Source of the DNA: Sedimentitalea sp039941015 | Lineage (GTDB): Bacteria; Pseudomonadota; Alphaproteobacteria; Rhodobacterales; Rhodobacteraceae | Reading direction: 5' to 3' (one strand) | Assembly: GCF_039941015.1 (NCBI RefSeq) | Contig: NZ_JBDVFI010000053.1 | Length of the DNA: 64,000 bases | Shown here: positions 18,312 to 27,180 of the stretch, in pieces | How positions within the stretch are numbered: the stretch's first letter is position 1 | Layout: each line of letters opens with the position of its first letter | Position numbers and translations under genes: made by a program | The notes under the pieces: generated by a model | Told to the model about the DNA's origin: nothing | Seen by the model: only the letters and a program-made list of their open reading frames with translations | Databases searched by the model: none

Positions 18312-19321
18312 TGACTGATCTGCTTGATGTTCAGAACCTGTCCGTCCGCTTTGGCGTCCGTCGCAAGGGAGGTGTGTTTGCCAAACCGACCTACCTGACT
18401 GCGGTGGATGACATTTCTTTCACCGTCCGCAAGGGTGAAACGTTGGCCATCGTAGGCGAGTCAGGGTCCGGGAAAACCACTGCCGCATTGGCAATTGCGC
18501 GCCTTGTCAGCGGCTTGACCAGCGGAAGGGTTGAGCTTGAAGGCCGTGACATCCTGCCTCTGGACCGTGAAGACCTGAAATCCATGCGCCAGAAGGTACA
18601 GGTTATATTTCAGGATCCGTATTCCTCGTTGAACCCGCGCAAACGGGCCGAAGATATCGTGCGGGAGCCGCTCGACAGCCTGACAAACAAGTCTGACGTC
18701 GAAAAGCGAGAGATCGTCGATGGGCTCTTTGAGGCCGTGGGTCTGCATCCGGAGCAAAAGCGTCTCTTTCCGCATCAGTTTTCCGGGGGCCAACGCCAAC
18801 GGATCGGAATTGCTCGCGCGCTTTCTACCCAACCCGAGGTCATCATCTGCGACGAACCCGTCTCGGCACTCGATGTCGCGGTTCAGGCCCAGATTCTCAA
18901 CCTGCTGCGGCGTCTTCAGGCGCAATTCGGGCTGACCTATGTTTTCATTAGCCATGATCTGGGCGTGGTGCAGCATATGTGTGACAGCGTTGCAGTAATG
19001 TATATGGGCAAGATCGTCGAACACGCCGACCGTCTGTCGCTGTTCAACAACCCCTTGCATCCCTACACGGCGGCCTTGTTGTCTGCTGTCCCATCTGTCG
19101 ATCCGACCCTGCGAGAGCAATCCAGGCGTATTCTGATCCCGGGTGACCCGCCCGATCCATTGGATTTGCCGCAAGGCTGTCGTTTTGCCTCACGCTGTCC
19201 GGTCGCTGAGCCTCGCTGTCGTGATAATGCCCCTCCGCTGGACTCGGCAGGGGCAAATCACCGCGTGGCGTGTCACTTGGTGGAAGGCGGGGTCTCTCCG
19301 CTGACCGCGATCAAACCTTGA
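18308..19321 (+). CDS. ABC importer ATPase (DppF-like), importer B
   Basis: A 337-residue ATPase with Walker A GESGSGKTT, signature FSGGQRQRI, Walker B CDEPVSALD and H-loop FISHD, and the C-terminal GCRFASRCPVAEPRC extension. It overlaps the DppD-like gene by 4 nt and closes the importer-B operon. No clear terminator hairpin was found in the 183 bases after it. Confidence 0.93.
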   Translation: MMTDLLDVQNLSVRFGVRRKGGVFAKPTYLTAVDDISFTVRKGETLAIVGESGSGKTTAALAIARLVSGLTSGRVELEGRDILPLDREDLKSMRQKVQVIFQDPYSSLNPRKRAEDIVREPLDSLTNKSDVEKREIVDGLFEAVGLHPEQKRLFPHQFSGGQRQRIGIARALSTQPEVIICDEPVSALDVAVQAQILNLLRRLQAQFGLTYVFISHDLGVVQHMCDSVAVMYMGKIVEHADRLSLFNNPLHPYTAALLSAVPSVDPTLREQSRRILIPGDPPDPLDLPQGCRFASRCPVAEPRCRDNAPPLDSAGANHRVACHLVEGGVSPLTAIKP

Positions 19322-19504
19322 TAAAACATGGGCCCGCAACGCCGCTCAGAACTCGATTTGGGCAACAAAGCTCACATGCTGGATAACTATGTTCAGAGAC
19401 AGCTATGAGTCTGTATTTTGCTAAATTCTGCGACAGAGTCTGAGACGGTAGCGGGCTCAGCCAGCTTGTTATGCTTGCCCGTTCCTAATCCGCACTCTCG
19501 GTGT

Positions 19505-19532
19505 CTTGAAAAAGCGCGATGTCTCGCATAAT
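19505..19532 (+). promoter_or_regulatory. Sigma-32-like heat-shock promoter of htpG
   Basis: CTTGAAA at 19505-19511 is followed after 13 bases by CGCATAAT (19525-19532). This fits the heat-shock consensus CTTGAAA-N11-16-CCCATnT and the alphaproteobacterial variant. The start codon at 19557 lies about 25 bases downstream, giving a short leader. Confidence 0.65.
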
Positions 19533-19556
19533 TGGCGATCAAGTATGGAGGGCCAA

Positions 19557-21407
19557 ATGACTGACTACACGCACAACTTCGAAGCGGACACCGGCAAGAT
19601 CCTGAATATTGTCATTAATTCACTGTATTCTGATCGGGACATATTTCTGCGTGAACTTCTTTCAAATGCGTCTGATGCCATACACAAACGAAAGCTGCTG
19701 GGTCAGACCAATCAACCTTTGCTGAACACATCCGATGATCGAATTGAGGTCATCGTGGATGCAAAGAAGAAAACAATAATCGTCACTGATACCGGCATCG
19801 GCCTTGATGAAGCCGAACTTTCGCAGACCCTCGGGACGATCGCACGATCAGGGACTTCGAGCTTTCTCAAAGATATTGGCGAACTAGAGGATAGCAAGGA
19901 TGCGGCCAAGACCCTGATTGGGAAGTTTGGCGTTGGCTTCTATTCAGCTTTCATGGTCGCGGATAAGGTTACGGTCGTAACCAGGAAGGCCGGCACCGAG
20001 AAGGCCTTCGTTTGGGAGAGCGACGGCAAGAGTGGGTTTTCCATCGACGTAGCAGAGCAGCCTGGCGAAGTCGGAACATCAATTACGCTGCATTTGCGTA
20101 AAGATGCCAAAGACTATGCTGACATCACCAAGTTGCGTGGCCTAATCAAGAAATATTCCGACCACATCGTGGTTCCGATCCACATAAAGGAAGCGGGAGG
20201 CGAAAGCGAGCAGGCGAACAGCGCTCAGGCACTTTGGACAAGGCCTGCATCTGAGATTTCGCAGGAAGACTATGCGGAATTTTACAAGCAGACCTTCGCT
20301 GCATTTGATGATCCCTATATCACCATTCATAATAAGGCCGAGGGTTCGATCGAGTTCACGAACCTGTTGTTCGTGCCCAAGACGGCGCCGTTCGATTTGT
20401 TCGAACCAGAGCGAAAGACCAAAATCAGCCTGTATATCAACCGGGTATTCATCAGTCAGGATGTCGATGGGATTATTCCGACTTGGCTGCGCTTTGTCCA
20501 AGGTGTTCTTGATACGACGAGCCTTGATCTGAACGTCAGCCGCGAAATGGTTCAGAACAGCCCGGTGATCAAGAAGATTTCAAAGTCGCTCACCAAGCGT
20601 GTCCTTTCTGAACTTAAGAAGAAACTCAAGAACGACGAAAGCAGTTATGATGCCTTCTGGGCCCAGTTTGGGAAGGTTTTGAAAGAGGGTCTCTACGAGG
20701 ACTTCGAAAATCGAGACAAGATTGCCGAGCTCGTTCGGCTGTACTCGTTCAAACAGGATAAGCTGATCACGTTGCAAAGTTATCTTGATGACATGGTCGA
20801 AGGGCAGGAGAGCATATATTGCCTGACAGCTGATACGTTGAAGCAGGCAAAAACCAGCCCCCACCTTGAAGGGTTCAAGGCGAAGGGACTTGATGTCTTG
20901 CTGATGACCGATCCAATCGATGCCTTTTGGATTGCTCAGATGGGTTCCTTTAAAGACAAACCCTTTGTGTCGATATCGCGTGACAAATACGACCTGTCAG
21001 AAATTGGTGCGGATGAGGTCAAGGACAGCAGCGCTGACGAAAATAACATCGAAGCCGATGGCGTTGTCGCGATTGTTAAGGGCTGCTTGGGCGATACTGT
21101 GGAAGACGTTCGTACCTCAAAAAGCCTTGTTGAGAGCCCCGTGCGCTTGGTGGCCGGCGAAGGTGGGTTGGATTTCAATCTCGAGCGCATTCTAAAGACA
21201 CAGAACCCGGAGTTTGAGGGTAGTAAAAAGGTCTTGGAAATCAATGCCAGTCATGAACTGGTGAGAAAGATACCGAGCCTTTCAGAAGATGTGCAGGCCT
21301 CCTTTTGCCGCGTATTGTTCGAGCAAGCTCGCATCCTCGACGGTGAAATGCCTTCCGACCCTCAGCAATTTTCAAAGGATTTGATGCAAATCGGTAGGTG
21401 TCTGTAG
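19557..21407 (+). CDS. htpG: Molecular chaperone HtpG (bacterial Hsp90)
   Basis: A 616-residue Hsp90, close to the usual bacterial length of about 620. The N-terminal GHKL ATPase domain has LRELLSNASDA (catalytic Glu and Mg-binding Asn), DTGIGLDEAEL and the lid motif GKFGVGFYSAFMVADKV. The middle domain carries the conserved LNVSREMVQNS arginine segment, and a C-terminal dimerisation domain follows. The ATG at 19557 has GGAGG six bases upstream; upstream in-frame starts overlap the ribosome-binding site or promoter. It is a single-gene unit, cytosolic, and probably heat-induced. Confidence 0.97.
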   Translation: MTDYTHNFEADTGKILNIVINSLYSDRDIFLRELLSNASDAIHKRKLLGQTNQPLLNTSDDRIEVIVDAKKKTIIVTDTGIGLDEAELSQTLGTIARSGTSSFLKDIGELEDSKDAAKTLIGKFGVGFYSAFMVADKVTVVTRKAGTEKAFVWESDGKSGFSIDVAEQPGEVGTSITLHLRKDAKDYADITKLRGLIKKYSDHIVVPIHIKEAGGESEQANSAQALWTRPASEISQEDYAEFYKQTFAAFDDPYITIHNKAEGSIEFTNLLFVPKTAPFDLFEPERKTKISLYINRVFISQDVDGIIPTWLRFVQGVLDTTSLDLNVSREMVQNSPVIKKISKSLTKRVLSELKKKLKNDESSYDAFWAQFGKVLKEGLYEDFENRDKIAELVRLYSFKQDKLITLQSYLDDMVEGQESIYCLTADTLKQAKTSPHLEGFKAKGLDVLLMTDPIDAFWIAQMGSFKDKPFVSISRDKYDLSEIGADEVKDSSADENNIEADGVVAIVKGCLGDTVEDVRTSKSLVESPVRLVAGEGGLDFNLERILKTQNPEFEGSKKVLEINASHELVRKIPSLSEDVQASFCRVLFEQARILDGEMPSDPQQFSKDLMQIGRCL

Positions 21408-21936
21408 TCGGTAGGCGCCAAAATTTCGCGATCTCGTTGGGTGCTCAATAGCCGCCCGATTGGGCTTGCAGTGAAGTACCGGCCAAATGGGGCAGGAGAT
21501 TTATATAACCCGCGAGCCTTTCGAACACAGCGCAGCAGCTCTCTGTCCGCTCCTCTAGTATGAAATGAAGGGCGAGCCGGTTCAAACTGGAAGTGCCGAA
21601 GCGATGTTGAGTACTGAAGTGCGTTGCCTGTGGACACACCGTAACAAGGGGTAAAAATGCGCCCCAAAATGCTACGTGTTCACAGAATCTGGCTATTTTG
21701 ACTGCGTAATCTGAAACATCCGGCCATCTGTGACGCGTTGCCCGATACAGCGTGTTTCAGGTATCGGGTTTGAGGCATTTCGTCATCGATTTTGATGACA
21801 ATTCTCGCATGGACTGCCCCAAGAGTTCGAGGCGATAAGCATTATGAACGAGGGACCGGCGGGGGCAGGTCACCTAACAATCCAGACTCAATTGTTAAAT
21901 TCAAACAGGAACACCCATGTGGGGTCGATTACAGGA
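21408..21936. other. Intergenic stretch, no supported gene
   Basis: 529 bases between convergent htpG and the AhpD-like gene. Short open frames exist on both strands, including a 101-codon minus frame that runs into the 3' end of htpG. None has a convincing ribosome-binding site or a domain I recognise. It may hold remnants of a lost gene. Confidence 0.4.
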
Positions 21937-22479
21937 TCACAAGCCTGATACAAGTCCTGGTTCAATCTCGATCTGCAGCGCGTCGTTGAACCGGTTGAAG
22001 AACCCGCATAGGGCGATACGCAAGGTTAGCTCCACGATCTGTTCGTCGCTAAAGTGTTGCTTGAGTTCGTCAAACATCTTTTCGCGGATGTACTGAAAGT
22101 TGTTAGTGACCTGCACAGCATAGTCCCGCACCAGCATATCGAGTTCATCAAACCCGTCGACACTATCGCCAAGTATGCCTTCGACAGCCGCCTCTGAGAG
22201 CCCGTGTTGGATAGCGCGGGGCGCGTGGTGACTGATGCAGTATTTGCATTCGTTGATCTTTGAAACTGTAACCAGTGCGATCTCGAGATAGCGTTTTGGC
22301 AGGAGCGCCTCGTCATAGAACTCCAGCAGCATGCCCATCATATGCTTGAGCGCCACCGGCCGATGCGCGAACACTTTGACCTGATTCAGAAACGGCCCAT
22401 ACTCATTGGCGTACCTCTCGTAGATCGGCCTTACGTCTTCAGGAACCTGATCAATTTCCACATCGCTGACGCGCGCCAT
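21937..22479 (-). CDS. Carboxymuconolactone decarboxylase/AhpD-like protein
   Basis: A 180-residue all-helical protein of the CMD/AhpD family. The redox and proton-relay motif reads ECKYCISHH near residue 82, matching the ExxxCxxCxxxH-type pattern of AhpD-like peroxidase partners. Such proteins reduce peroxides or serve as uncharacterised CMD enzymes in catabolic operons. It is the last gene of the importer-C operon, 127 bases after the kinase-like gene. The gap includes a small palindrome GGGAAC-GAGAT-GTTCCC at 22500-22516. Confidence 0.85.
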   Translation of the reverse strand: MARVSDVEIDQVPEDVRPIYERYANEYGPFLNQVKVFAHRPVALKHMMGMLLEFYDEALLPKRYLEIALVTVSKINECKYCISHHAPRAIQHGLSEAAVEGILGDSVDGFDELDMLVRDYAVQVTNNFQYIREKMFDELKQHFSDEQIVELTLRIALCGFFNRFNDALQIEIEPGLVSGL

Positions 22480-22606
22480 TAAACTTCTCCTGGTTGGTGG
22501 GGAACGAGATGTTCCCTAGACATTTCTTCCAATCTCGTCAGCGTGCGAGACAATAAGTTGGCTGAGAGACAGATGCGCTGCCACAGAGACGGTAGCCACG
22601 GTCCTT

Positions 22607-23524
22607 CTAAATCGAACTCAATGCGGCATTCCAACGATCCGGCGTCATGGCGAGCCGTGCCCGCATGAACAGAAGATCTGCATATTTTCCAAAATCGAAC
22701 GGGATCGATGACATGTGCTTTTGGTAGGTGGCCCAACATCCCCAAGTGAGACTTGCCACACCCACATATAAAGCAACTCTGGCGACCAGTTCGGGCCGGG
22801 CAACACCTTCGTACATTTCCAGAACGCTTGAGATTTCCTGGGGCTTGAAAAACGCCGATTCAAAGCAGAACATGGCTATGTCCCAATAGGGGTCATTGTT
22901 TGCGGCATATTCCCAATCGATCATCTTCACATCCGAACGGTCATTGACCATGTAGTTGGAGATGTAACCGTCATTGTAGCAAGCCACGATATCCATGCCT
23001 GCGGCTTCTACGGCACGCTGAACTTTGGTGACTTCGGCGAGCATGGCCTCCATGTCGTCGGGTAGGGCAGCATTCATTTCACGGATATGCGTCAAATGCT
23101 GGTAGAGTTGGTCAAATCCGGTTTTCGTACCAGACAAAACATGCTGCGTATGTACGGTTTTATACGCAGTCATCACGTTCTGCCGGATTACAGGATCCTG
23201 CGTGTCGCGCACACCGCAACTGCGGTATCCGTGCAGGAATTCATGCATTTCAATGCCGGCTTCCGCGTCATAGAACAGCATCGCCGGGCCAACCCCACTC
23301 TCCGCAACCTTGAGAGCCGCGTCATAGGCCACCGGGCGATCTAGAAACCCTTCGGTGCCGGCCCCATGAATCTTCAGGAAAAAGACTTCACCGGAATCTT
23401 CGTCAATAATGCGCCAGTTGATGTTGGTGATTCCGGAAGCGATCCGTTCCGGACGAACATTTCGGCCCGCAAGCGGGGTTACACGGGCAATCGCCTCGTC
23501 GATGCCAATCAGCTCCTGCATCAA
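22607..23524 (-). CDS. Choline/ethanolamine kinase-like phosphotransferase (kinase 1)
   Basis: A 305-residue protein with the aminoglycoside/choline kinase fold. The catalytic loop reads CYNDGYISNYMVN near residue 195. The catalytic Asp and the Mg-binding Asn of HxDxxxxN are kept, but the His is a Tyr. The following DFG-like motif is MIDWEYAANNDPYWDIA, as in choline kinases. The N-lobe has SGITNINWRI, the nucleotide-binding loop of this family. It is the downstream member of two adjacent kinase genes, overlapping by 4 nt. The likely substrate is a small alcohol or amino alcohol, unproven. Confidence 0.85.
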   Translation of the reverse strand: MMQELIGIDEAIARVTPLAGRNVRPERIASGITNINWRIIDEDSGEVFFLKIHGAGTEGFLDRPVAYDAALKVAESGVGPAMLFYDAEAGIEMHEFLHGYRSCGVRDTQDPVIRQNVMTAYKTVHTQHVLSGTKTGFDQLYQHLTHIREMNAALPDDMEAMLAEVTKVQRAVEAAGMDIVACYNDGYISNYMVNDRSDVKMIDWEYAANNDPYWDIAMFCFESAFFKPQEISSVLEMYEGVARPELVARVALYVGVASLTWGCWATYQKHMSSIPFDFGKYADLLFMRARLAMTPDRWNAALSSI

Positions 23525-24465
23525 ATTTCTCCTAGAAGTGATGGAATATCGAAGACGTCATGGTGAAAACCAAAGCGGATAAGACGATTGTTCGCATATT
23601 TGTAGAGTTCTGGCCCTGCAGTTTCAGAACCATCATCCGCAAGAAGCGCCCAACAGGCCCAGATGAAATCGTCGATCAATGCATATAGCTTCATTCGCGC
23701 CATAAGTGCCGGATCGGCGTGACCCGCATAGATTTCTACCAACTCTGCCCGTTCCTGTTCGGTCCGACAAAGCTCGAGCGATAGAGCGCCGATGTCCCAC
23801 CATGGATCGGCCATAACCGCGCGATCGAAATCAACCAGCTTCACGCTGTTGTCTGGCTTTATCATGAGGTTTGACACAGTGTCTTCACCATGAACCGGGC
23901 ACAAGTCGATGCCTGCTGCTGCAAGCGCCTCGCCTATTGATTCAATCACCGCCCGCATCTGGGCAAAGGGTAAGTCGCCCTTGAATAACAGCGTTCCCTG
24001 ATCAAGTCTGGGTTCAAGCTGCGCGGCCAAACTGTCAGCAACGGAAATTGGCGAGAGGGTTGTCTTGAGGGCAGGTTGCGCGTGCCAGGTGCGCTTGGCA
24101 GCTACTACGGCCTCACGGAGCGGGCCGGCTTGTAGATCAGAGACCATCGCCATCCGCCAGTCGGCATCCAGATATTCGAACACCAGCACTTGATTGGCCG
24201 CATCGGCTGCAACAACCTTGGGGCCAATTCCGATTTCGCCAGCCCTCTGCGCGGCTTCGGCGGCTCCGGAAAACGTGTATGGTGCCAACGCATCTTTGTG
24301 AAATGCTTTGGCGAACACTGTGGCGCTACCATGCTTCAGCACCGCTCCATGGGAATCCAGACACATGTGCATCGGCATGGCGATCCCCGGGATTTCCGCC
24401 AAGGTTTCGGTCCCATCGGGCCAGAGCTTGGAGAGGGCGGCGTCAAGGCGCATTGTCGTAGTCAT
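23521..24465 (-). CDS. Choline kinase/APH-like phosphotransferase (kinase 2), possible pseudokinase
   Basis: A 314-residue kinase-fold protein. Its catalytic loop reads PVHGEDTVSNLMIKPD. The His and Asn of HxDxxxxN are kept, but Glu is in the catalytic Asp position. The metal-binding motif VDFDRAVMADPWWDIGAL is normal. The N-lobe is less conserved than in kinase 1. The ATG at 24465, with GAGG upstream, is chosen; an open frame runs 83 codons further but overlaps the amidase. It overlaps kinase 1 by 4 nt, so the two may form a heteromer. Confidence 0.8.
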   Translation of the reverse strand: MTTTMRLDAALSKLWPDGTETLAEIPGIAMPMHMCLDSHGAVLKHGSATVFAKAFHKDALAPYTFSGAAEAAQRAGEIGIGPKVVAADAANQVLVFEYLDADWRMAMVSDLQAGPLREAVVAAKRTWHAQPALKTTLSPISVADSLAAQLEPRLDQGTLLFKGDLPFAQMRAVIESIGEALAAAGIDLCPVHGEDTVSNLMIKPDNSVKLVDFDRAVMADPWWDIGALSLELCRTEQERAELVEIYAGHADPALMARMKLYALIDDFIWACWALLADDGSETAGPELYKYANNRLIRFGFHHDVFDIPSLLGEI

Positions 24466-24475
24466 GGATTCATCC

Positions 24476-25849
24476 TCATTCGAAAGCCGTTGGAAAGCCC
24501 GGTTCGGGTCGCATCGTTTCGTAGGTTGCAGACAGGCCAAGAAGTGCTGCATCTTTCCCGCGACCTGCAACGATTTGAATGCCCACCGGCAAGCCCTGTT
24601 CAGAGAAGCCGCAGAAGAGACTGACCGCTGGCAGACCCGTCTGATTTGCCATTGCGGTAAAGGAGACATGTGACGAGGTCTGCTCGGGATCGGGGCCAGC
24701 GACATCAGCCGCAAACCCTACCATCGGTAGCACCGGCGACAGAACGAAATCGCATGTGTCGACAAGCGCCAGATAGCGATCCCGCGCACGCTCGATGGCG
24801 GCAACAGCGTTTAAATAGGCCTTGGCGGTCACGGCATCGCCGCGATCACAGTACTGCGTGATCACGCTGAGTGTCTCATGACGTTGGCCCTTGGGAAGTT
24901 CGTCACGCTCAAAGGCAGCTTTGACTGAAAAATAGGTGTCGAGACTTTCATAGATGTCTGTATCGTATGGCTCTGCCAGCGGTACAATGATCGCACCTTC
25001 GCTCTCAAGGGCGCGGGCGGCATCATCTGTTAATCTCAGGACTTCCGGATCCACCTTCGGGCCAAATCCCATCGATGCCAGATAACCAATTTTCAGCCCT
25101 TTCAACGGAAGAGGCGTTACAGATGCGGACAAGTGCGCGCCCGGTTCAGGTGTGCGGTGATCCGGCTGGGCCAATACTGACAGCATTAACGCCGCGTCGG
25201 CAACAGAGCGGGTCAGCGGGCCAGCCACGCGCGCCTCACTGAGGGGCAGATGCGGCACGACACCGCTCCCAGGTTTCATACCGAATAGCGCGTTTTGGGC
25301 CGCAGGCAGGCGCACCGATCCACCAAGATCCGTCCCTATTGCCAAGGGTCCGATGCCAGATGCGATTGCTGCACCGGCGCCACTGGAGGACCCTCCAGTA
25401 TTCATGGCAAGGTTCCACGGATTGCGGGTGATGCCATGCGCAGAGCTGATTCCGGACGCAAGCAAACCGAAATCCGGCATCGTAGTCTTTGCGAAGAGGA
25501 TCGCCCCAGCCTCTTTTAACCGGGCGACGGGGGGAGAGTCCTCGGTCGGAAACGGGTTGCCCATCCGGGCTTTGGTGCCGCGCCAATAGGGACGCCCAGC
25601 CTCGGCAACGCTGTCCTTGATAAGAACGGGGACACCGTCAAGTGGTCCGAGCGGTTGTCCTGCCTGCCACCGAGCCTCGGAATCTTTGGCAGTGGCCAAC
25701 GCTTCTTCGCACCGTTGATCAAACAAGGCATTCAGGCTGGGATTGACTGCCTCTGCACGATCTAGAACAGATTGCATCGCATCCACTGGCGAAAGGGCGC
25801 CGTTGGAAAACCCATCCAGAAGCTCGGTCGCAGTCATTCTCCAGCTCAT
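24476..25849 (-). CDS. Amidase, amidase-signature family (GatA/AtzF-like)
   Basis: A 457-residue amidase-signature enzyme. The Ser-cisSer-Lys triad is visible: Lys in VPVLIKDS, the Gly/Ser-rich segment TGGSSSGAGAAIASG, and the nucleophilic Ser region GTDLGGSVRLPA. Family members hydrolyse aliphatic or aryl amides, or glutamine in tRNA amidotransferase; no gatB or gatC is present, so this is a catabolic amidase. It lies ten bases before kinase 2. Start ATG at 25849, with a second ATG four codons in. Confidence 0.9.
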   Translation of the reverse strand: MSWRMTATELLDGFSNGALSPVDAMQSVLDRAEAVNPSLNALFDQRCEEALATAKDSEARWQAGQPLGPLDGVPVLIKDSVAEAGRPYWRGTKARMGNPFPTEDSPPVARLKEAGAILFAKTTMPDFGLLASGISSAHGITRNPWNLAMNTGGSSSGAGAAIASGIGPLAIGTDLGGSVRLPAAQNALFGMKPGSGVVPHLPLSEARVAGPLTRSVADAALMLSVLAQPDHRTPEPGAHLSASVTPLPLKGLKIGYLASMGFGPKVDPEVLRLTDDAARALESEGAIIVPLAEPYDTDIYESLDTYFSVKAAFERDELPKGQRHETLSVITQYCDRGDAVTAKAYLNAVAAIERARDRYLALVDTCDFVLSPVLPMVGFAADVAGPDPEQTSSHVSFTAMANQTGLPAVSLFCGFSEQGLPVGIQIVAGRGKDAALLGLSATYETMRPEPGFPTAFE

Positions 25850-25880
25850 TTAATTGGCCCTTTCTGGACTGGCTGCGCGC

Positions 25881-27167
25881 TCATGCGTTGACAGCCGCAG
25901 CCTTGTCGAGATCTCCTCCGGCAGCGTCTATGCGGCGGACCATGTCTGTTAGGACATCGCCGCCTTTGGCCAAATCTTCGGGTTTGGTAAACTCATCGTA
26001 GCGGTGGATCACGCCGTTGACGCTTGGAACGACAAAGACAATCGCAGGGATACGTCGGTTGATAGTCACCGCGTCATGGCCGCCAACTGTATCAAGCTCT
26101 GTACGCTTGTGCCCATGCGCATCGGCCGCAAGTTCCACCAGCCTGATCAATCGACTATCGAAACGCCCCGCCGGTCGTCGATCAATCGAAACAATTTCCC
26201 CAACCACGCCAGCTTTTGTCATTAGTTCAGGCAGCGCGGCTTTGAGAGCGGCTTCGGACCAATCCAGCATATCCTGTTCGGGTGAACGTAGTTCGCAGAA
26301 CAGAATAGCCTTTTCGGGCACGATGTTGGGCGAGTTGGGTGAAACATCTAGTCGCGCGACTGAGGTATAGAGCGTGTCCGTCGCAATATCGGCCAGACGT
26401 TTGACCTCAGCAATGACATAGGCTGCGCCCAGAACGGCATCTTTACGTTCTTCCATTGGTGTGGGGCCGGTGTGGGCTTGATGTCCGGTCACTTCGATCT
26501 TTACCTTGAGCGCGCCCCAGTGGCGAACCTGCGGGGCGACGGACAGCCCCTCGCGTTCCAGTACCGGCCCCCCTTCGACGTGGATTTCCAGATAGGCAGT
26601 CGGTTCCGGGGCTATGTCGGTTCCTGCATACCCGACGCGTTCAAGTTCTTCGGCCACTGTGCGGCCCTCGCGATCTTTGCGGGCCAGCGCAAACTCCAGC
26701 GTGTTTTCACCCGAAAACACAGAAGAGCCGAGGAGCGAGGGCTGGAACCGAGCGCCTTCTTCGTTCATCCAGTCGGCGACCACGAAATTACATTGCGGCG
26801 AAATACCTTCTGCCTTGCACTGCGCACGGTAGCTTTCGATGGACGCCAGCGCACACATCACACCATAGGCGCCATCAAACCGGCCCCCCAAGGGCTGGCT
26901 GTCAATGTGTGAGCCAAGCATGATCAGCGGTGCATCTGGCCCCGTCAGGTCGATCTGGCCGTAGAGATTGCCAATGGCATCGACCTTTACGGTGTAGCCG
27001 CGATCGGTCAACTCGCCCTTGAACCAATCCCGTGCCGCGGCATGCGCATCTGTCAGGGCAGGCCGATCGACGCCACCATCAGGTGTTGCACCGAACTCTG
27101 ACACTTTGGTCATGAGGTAATCCAGGTATTCAGAATCTATGGCGGCAAGGCCGGTCAGATTAGGCAT
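25881..27167 (-). CDS. M20-family amidohydrolase, N-carbamoyl-L-amino acid hydrolase/allantoate amidohydrolase-like
   Basis: A 428-residue di-zinc enzyme. Metal ligands are visible in LGSHIDSQPLGGRFDGAYGV (His and bridging Asp) and in WMNEEGARF (Glu pair), with the dimerisation-domain His in TGHQAHTGPTPM and the C-terminal GHDAVTINRRIP segment. The group hydrolyses N-carbamoyl amino acids, ureidoglycolate-type ureides, or allantoate. It is coupled in the operon to the transporter ATPase and amidase, so the imported ligand probably carries a carbamoyl or amide group. Confidence 0.9.
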   Translation of the reverse strand: MPNLTGLAAIDSEYLDYLMTKVSEFGATPDGGVDRPALTDAHAAARDWFKGELTDRGYTVKVDAIGNLYGQIDLTGPDAPLIMLGSHIDSQPLGGRFDGAYGVMCALASIESYRAQCKAEGISPQCNFVVADWMNEEGARFQPSLLGSSVFSGENTLEFALARKDREGRTVAEELERVGYAGTDIAPEPTAYLEIHVEGGPVLEREGLSVAPQVRHWGALKVKIEVTGHQAHTGPTPMEERKDAVLGAAYVIAEVKRLADIATDTLYTSVARLDVSPNSPNIVPEKAILFCELRSPEQDMLDWSEAALKAALPELMTKAGVVGEIVSIDRRPAGRFDSRLIRLVELAADAHGHKRTELDTVGGHDAVTINRRIPAIVFVVPSVNGVIHRYDEFTKPEDLAKGGDVLTDMVRRIDAAGGDLDKAAAVNA

Positions 27168-27180
27168 CGATACTCTCTTC

